This document shows, in pieces, positions 60,687 through 64,000 of a DNA stretch of 64,000 nt. The number at the start of each line of letters is the position of its first letter. Position 1 is the first letter of the stretch. The position numbers and the translations under genes were made by a program. The DNA comes from Clostridia bacterium. GTDB taxonomy: Bacteria > Bacillota > Clostridia > Monoglobales > Monoglobaceae. The stretch is from assembly GCA_017456605.1 (NCBI GenBank), contig JAFTJA010000005.1:1-64000 (forward strand). The letters run 5' to 3'. The notes beneath the pieces are model-generated. The model was given only the letters and a program-made list of their open reading frames with translations. It made no database searches and had not been told where the DNA came from.

Positions 60687-61361
60687 TTATTGATTTACGC
60701 TGCGTTTTGCCTCAATATTTTCTTTTATCATCATATCCTTGACCTTCATAAGGCGCACCTGGGTGCTTCGCTCATTTTCATCAAGCTTCATGGTGATGTA
60801 TTTGATGCTTTCTTCCGTTTCAGGAATCATAACGTGTTCAAGAGCGTTTACACGGCGACGGGTCTTTTCAATTTCCGCCGCCATAAGCTGACAAGATTTC
60901 TCAATTTCTGCCAATTTCAGCATTTGCGGAAAAATATCAGACAGCGATTTCACCGCATAGTCAAGGTCACTTGACGTAAAGGCAAAGCCATAAGAATACA
61001 TACCGTTTTCGTCAGGTGTTCTTGTTTTGTAGTCAAATGACGGAATTTCAACGCTCATAACATTGTTGCTTTTCACTTCAACAGAAATGGACTGAAGCGG
61101 CGCAAGGAGTGCAGTGTTCAGCGTTTCTTCACGCATTATCGCCTTTGCAAGAACAAAGTTTTGGTTTGCATCTTCAAGTCCTTTTTCCACTACTTTGCGA
61201 AGTGCCATATTTTCTTTTACAAGTTCTAAGAATCTCCGCATAAGTTCATCGCGCTTGTCTTTCAGGAGCTTGTGTCCGCGTTTTGCCGTAACAAGCTTTT
61301 TTTTGAGTCTGGTAAGCTCCATTCGGGTGGGATTTACATTTGTTGATGCCAAACCTTGCAC
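60687..61361 (-). CDS. ntpD: V-type ATP synthase subunit D
   Basis: 224 residues. Long antiparallel coiled-coil of the central stalk; conserved N-terminus NVNPTRMELTRLKKKL and LLKDKRDELMRRF. Last gene of the V-ATPase operon, 6 bp after subunit B. Confidence 0.95.
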   Translation of the reverse strand: MQGLASTNVNPTRMELTRLKKKLVTAKRGHKLLKDKRDELMRRFLELVKENMALRKVVEKGLEDANQNFVLAKAIMREETLNTALLAPLQSISVEVKSNNVMSVEIPSFDYKTRTPDENGMYSYGFAFTSSDLDYAVKSLSDIFPQMLKLAEIEKSCQLMAAEIEKTRRRVNALEHVMIPETEESIKYITMKLDENERSTQVRLMKVKDMMIKENIEAKRSVNQ

Positions 61362-61367
61362 CCCCTT

Positions 61368-62738
61368 TTATCCAACATAATATTTCTCAATGAATTCGTC
61401 CTTGATTCTCTTGAGTTCACTCTTGGGAAGTATCGAAAGCAGCTTCCAGCCAAGCTCAAGGGTTTCTTCAATGCTTCTGTTTTTATCATAGCCTTGTGAA
61501 ACATATTCTTCTTCAAACTTGTCTGCAAACTTTGCATAAATCTTATCCATCTCAGTAAGAGCCGCTTCACCCAAAATTATCATAAGCTCGCGGGCGTCCT
61601 TGCCTCTTGCATAAGCTGCGAACAACTGATTCATTGTGTTCGCATGGTCGGCACGGGTTTTACCCTCACCGATACCCTTATCTTTAAGACGCGAAAGTGA
61701 CGGCAAAACGTCAATAGGCGGCATAACATTCTTGCGGTATAAGTCACGGCTGAGGATTATCTGCCCCTCTGTAATATATCCCGTAAGGTCAGGGATTGGA
61801 TGAGTTTTGTCATCTTCAGGCATTGTGAGAATAGGTATCATTGTGATGCTTCCGTTTTTCCCCTTTTGTCTGCCTGCTCTTTCATAAAGAGTAGCAAGGT
61901 CGGTATACATATATCCGGGGTATCCGCGACGACCGGGAACTTCCTTTCGTGCTGCCGAAACCTCACGAAGTGCGTCTGCATAGTTGGTAATATCCGTGAG
62001 GATAACCAAAACGTGCATACCCTTTTCAAATGCCAGATATTCAGCTGCAGTAAGCGCCATACGAGGTGTTGCAATACGTTCAACAGCCGGGTCGTTTGCA
62101 AGGTTTACAAACATAACTGTTCTGTCGATTGCACCTGTTTCCTTAAAGCTGTTGATGAAAAATTCTGATTCTTCAAAGGTTATACCAATAGCCGCAAAAA
62201 CAACAACGAACGGGTCGGTTGTACCCCTAACCTGTGCCTGTCTTGCAATCTGTGCCGCAAGATTTGCATGTGGAAGACCGCTGGCTGAAAATATCGGGAG
62301 TTTCTGACCTCTTACCAAAGTATTAAGACCGTCAATAGCCGAAACACCTGTCTGGATAAACTCCTGAGGATAGTTTCTTGCCGCCGGATTCATAGGGAGA
62401 CCATTTATATCAAGTCTCTTTTCCGGCAAAATCTCAGGGCCGCCATCTATTGGTCTTCCAAGACCATCAAAGACGCGGCTCAGCATATCCTCCGAGACAC
62501 CAAGTTCCATTGAACGTCCAAGAAATCTAACCTTACTGTTTGAAAGGTTGATACCCGTTGATGACTCAAAAAGCTGAACCAAGGCATTTCCGCCGTCAAT
62601 TTCAAGCACCTTGCAACGACGTTTTTCACCGTTTGCAAGCTCAATTTCACCAAGCTCGTTGTAATTTACATCCGTAACATCACGAACCAGCATCAAAGGT
62701 CCTGCAACTTCTTCAATAGTTCTGTATTCCTTTGGCAT
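61368..62738 (-). CDS. ntpB: V-type ATP synthase subunit B
   Basis: 456 residues, non-catalytic nucleotide-binding subunit. [37 protein letters not shown] (no Walker A lysine, as normal) and [16 protein letters not shown]. Its start overlaps the stop of subunit A at 62738. Confidence 0.97.
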   Translation of the reverse strand: MPKEYRTIEEVAGPLMLVRDVTDVNYNELGEIELANGEKRRCKVLEIDGGNALVQLFESSTGINLSNSKVRFLGRSMELGVSEDMLSRVFDGLGRPIDGGPEILPEKRLDINGLPMNPAARNYPQEFIQTGVSAIDGLNTLVRGQKLPIFSASGLPHANLAAQIARQAQVRGTTDPFVVVFAAIGITFEESEFFINSFKETGAIDRTVMFVNLANDPAVERIATPRMALTAAEYLAFEKGMHVLVILTDITNYADALREVSAARKEVPGRRGYPGYMYTDLATLYERAGRQKGKNGSITMIPILTMPEDDKTHPIPDLTGYITEGQIILSRDLYRKNVMPPIDVLPSLSRLKDKGIGEGKTRADHANTMNQLFAAYARGKDARELMIILGEAALTEMDKIYAKFADKFEEEYVSQGYDKNRSIEETLELGWKLLSILPKSELKRIKDEFIEKYYVG

Positions 62739-64000
62739 CAGCTTTCCCTCCCTGCCATAACTTTATTTATCTCGTTTTTAAGCTCCGCCGAGATATTGTT
62801 ATATTCATCATTTATTTTATCAACCGGTGTATATTTGTATCTGCCTATTCGCTCTCTTACTTCCATATCAACCAATTTTTCAATGTCCGCACCCTTTGAA
62901 AGTGCTTCTGCTGACTGGTCATAATATTTTAAGATAAGCTTCATCATAAGATACTGCTTCTCAACCGAGGTATAGGTATCAACCTCATGGAAAGCATCCT
63001 GATGGAGATAGTCTTCACGCACCGAGCGTGCAGTTTCAAGAACAAGACGGTCAGGAGCAGAAAGTGCATCCATACCAACAAGCTTTACTATTTCTTCAAG
63101 CTCTGCCTCGTTTTGAAGAATTTTCATAATTCTTGTACGAAGCTCTGTCCAGTCACCGCCGGATGCATCGTTGAACCATTTCGCCATAGTGTCAACATAA
63201 AGAGAATAGCTTGTGAGCCAGTTTATTGCTGGGAAGTGTCTCTTGTAAGCAAGGGACGAATCAAGTCCCCAGAACACTTTAACAATTCGGAGTGTCGCCT
63301 GAGCAACAGGCTCTGAAATGTCACCACCTGGAGGTGAAACCGCACCAATAACCGAAAGCGAGCCTTCGCGGTCTTCTGTTCCTGTTGCAATGATTCTGCC
63401 TGCACGTTCATAGAACTGAGCAAGACGGCTGCCTAGATACGCAGGATAACCTTCTTCACCGGGCATTTCTTCAAGACGGCCTGACATTTCACGAAGAGCC
63501 TCTGCCCAACGTGATGTTGAATCCGCCATAAGCGCCACCGAATATCCCATATCTCTGAAATATTCCGCAATGGTGATACCCGTATAGATAGACGCCTCAC
63601 GGGCTGCAACGGGCATATCCGATGTGTTTGCAATAAGAACTGTTCGTTCCATCAAAGACTTGCCGGTCTTTGGGTCAATAAGTTCAGGGAACTCATTGAG
63701 AACGTCTGTCATTTCGTTTCCGCGTTCACCGCAACCGATATAAACCACAATGTCAGCCTCTGCCCACTTTGCAAGTTGATGCTGAACAACCGTCTTTCCA
63801 CTGCCGAAAGGACCAGGAACGGATGCAACACCGCCCTTTGCAATGGGGAAAAGCGTGTCAATAACTCTTTGTCCAGTAACAAGAGGCATTTCCGGTGGAA
63901 GCTTTTTCTTATATGGTCTTTCTTTTCTTACCGGCCATTTTTGCATAAGAGAAACGTTTTCTCTTGTGCCATCAGCCTTTTCGATTTCCGCCACTGTTTC
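62738..64000 (-). CDS. ntpA: V-type ATP synthase subunit A (5' end outside window)
   Basis: 420 residues visible; the N-terminal part lies beyond the right edge (the frame stays open to base 64000, and the GTG at 63994 is internal). Walker [26 protein letters not shown], Walker [16 protein letters not shown] and [19 protein letters not shown]. Catalytic subunit. In anaerobic Clostridia this complex often works as an ion-pumping ATPase; the ion cannot be told without the c-ring gene. Confidence 0.97.
   Translation of the reverse strand, partial: ETVAEIEKADGTRENVSLMQKWPVRKERPYKKKLPPEMPLVTGQRVIDTLFPIAKGGVASVPGPFGSGKTVVQHQLAKWAEADIVVYIGCGERGNEMTDVLNEFPELIDPKTGKSLMERTVLIANTSDMPVAAREASIYTGITIAEYFRDMGYSVALMADSTSRWAEALREMSGRLEEMPGEEGYPAYLGSRLAQFYERAGRIIATGTEDREGSLSVIGAVSPPGGDISEPVAQATLRIVKVFWGLDSSLAYKRHFPAINWLTSYSLYVDTMAKWFNDASGGDWTELRTRIMKILQNEAELEEIVKLVGMDALSAPDRLVLETARSVREDYLHQDAFHEVDTYTSVEKQYLMMKLILKYYDQSAEALSKGADIEKLVDMEVRERIGRYKYTPVDKINDEYNNISAELKNEINKVMAGRES

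Overview
The window is AT-rich chromosomal DNA from an anaerobic, spore-forming member of the Clostridia (Bacillota). The evidence is mixed low-GC gene content, strong AGGAG-type ribosome binding sites, TTGACA-N17-TATAAT promoters, sporulation genes (sigG, spoIVB, an alpha/beta SASP, a SpoIID-like protein, a GerQ-like protein), a V-type ATPase, a ferredoxin-linked 2-oxoacid oxidoreductase and a glycyl radical enzyme. The genus cannot be named from the sequence alone.

Layout. 1-230: two tandem rRNA-type promoters pointing out of the left edge. 233-6660: leftward housekeeping block asp23-nusB-tsaD paralog-xseA-xseB-ispA, then thrS with its own promoter. 6663-9481: a split chromate transporter pair diverging from a hemolysin III/patatin pair. 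9587-9795: tandem tRNA-Ser(UGA) and tRNA-Ser(GCU), with a second copy of the tRNA 3' end about 100 bp further on. 10060-12267: ylmC diverges from the first part of sigG, which is cut off inside its coding sequence by a convergent serine recombinase gene with a small partner ORF. 12345-21780: a nine-gene leftward operon under a T-box leader (P-loop ATPase, four-subunit 2-oxoacid:ferredoxin oxidoreductase, IlvE, a LeuA-like protein without catalytic residues, a TIM-barrel/acyl-CoA ligase fusion, an amidohydrolase). Inference: it interconverts branched-chain or aromatic amino acids with their acyl-CoAs and acids.

21857-24101: SGNH hydrolase, polysaccharide deacetylase, DUF896 protein, acetyltransferase. 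24169-28862: an accessory array of six leftward genes of mostly unknown function, separated by copies of one intergenic repeat family, plus a 250-bp direct repeat around an SLH/DKNYY gene, followed by a MITE-like element. 29215-31190: sporulation-associated genes ending with spoIVB. 31290-36356: an AraC-regulated glycyl radical enzyme module (regulator, activase, enzyme, hydrolase), bracketed by two divergent copies of the spoIVB 3' end, which points to acquisition by insertion at spoIVB. 36557-37931: XRE regulator, a probable small RNA, a 53-residue membrane protein, a PRC-barrel protein and a SASP.

38129-49680: acyltransferase, DacF-type carboxypeptidase, NhaC antiporter with an odd DnaJ-like zinc motif, lysine pathway asd-dapA-dapB with an ECF S component, SpoIID-like protein, queA-tgt. 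49824-53118: yajC, a TIGR04086 protein, secD-secF. 53168-60373: SLH/YcdB cell-surface protein, uraA-upp, a small membrane protein, putP and a TetR regulator. 60446-64000: tRNA-Lys(CUU) and V-ATPase subunits D, B and A, with A running off the right edge.

The points most worth following are the recombinase-interrupted sigG, the spoIVB-flanked glycyl radical module, the repeat-separated gene array, and the T-box operon with its degenerate LeuA homolog.
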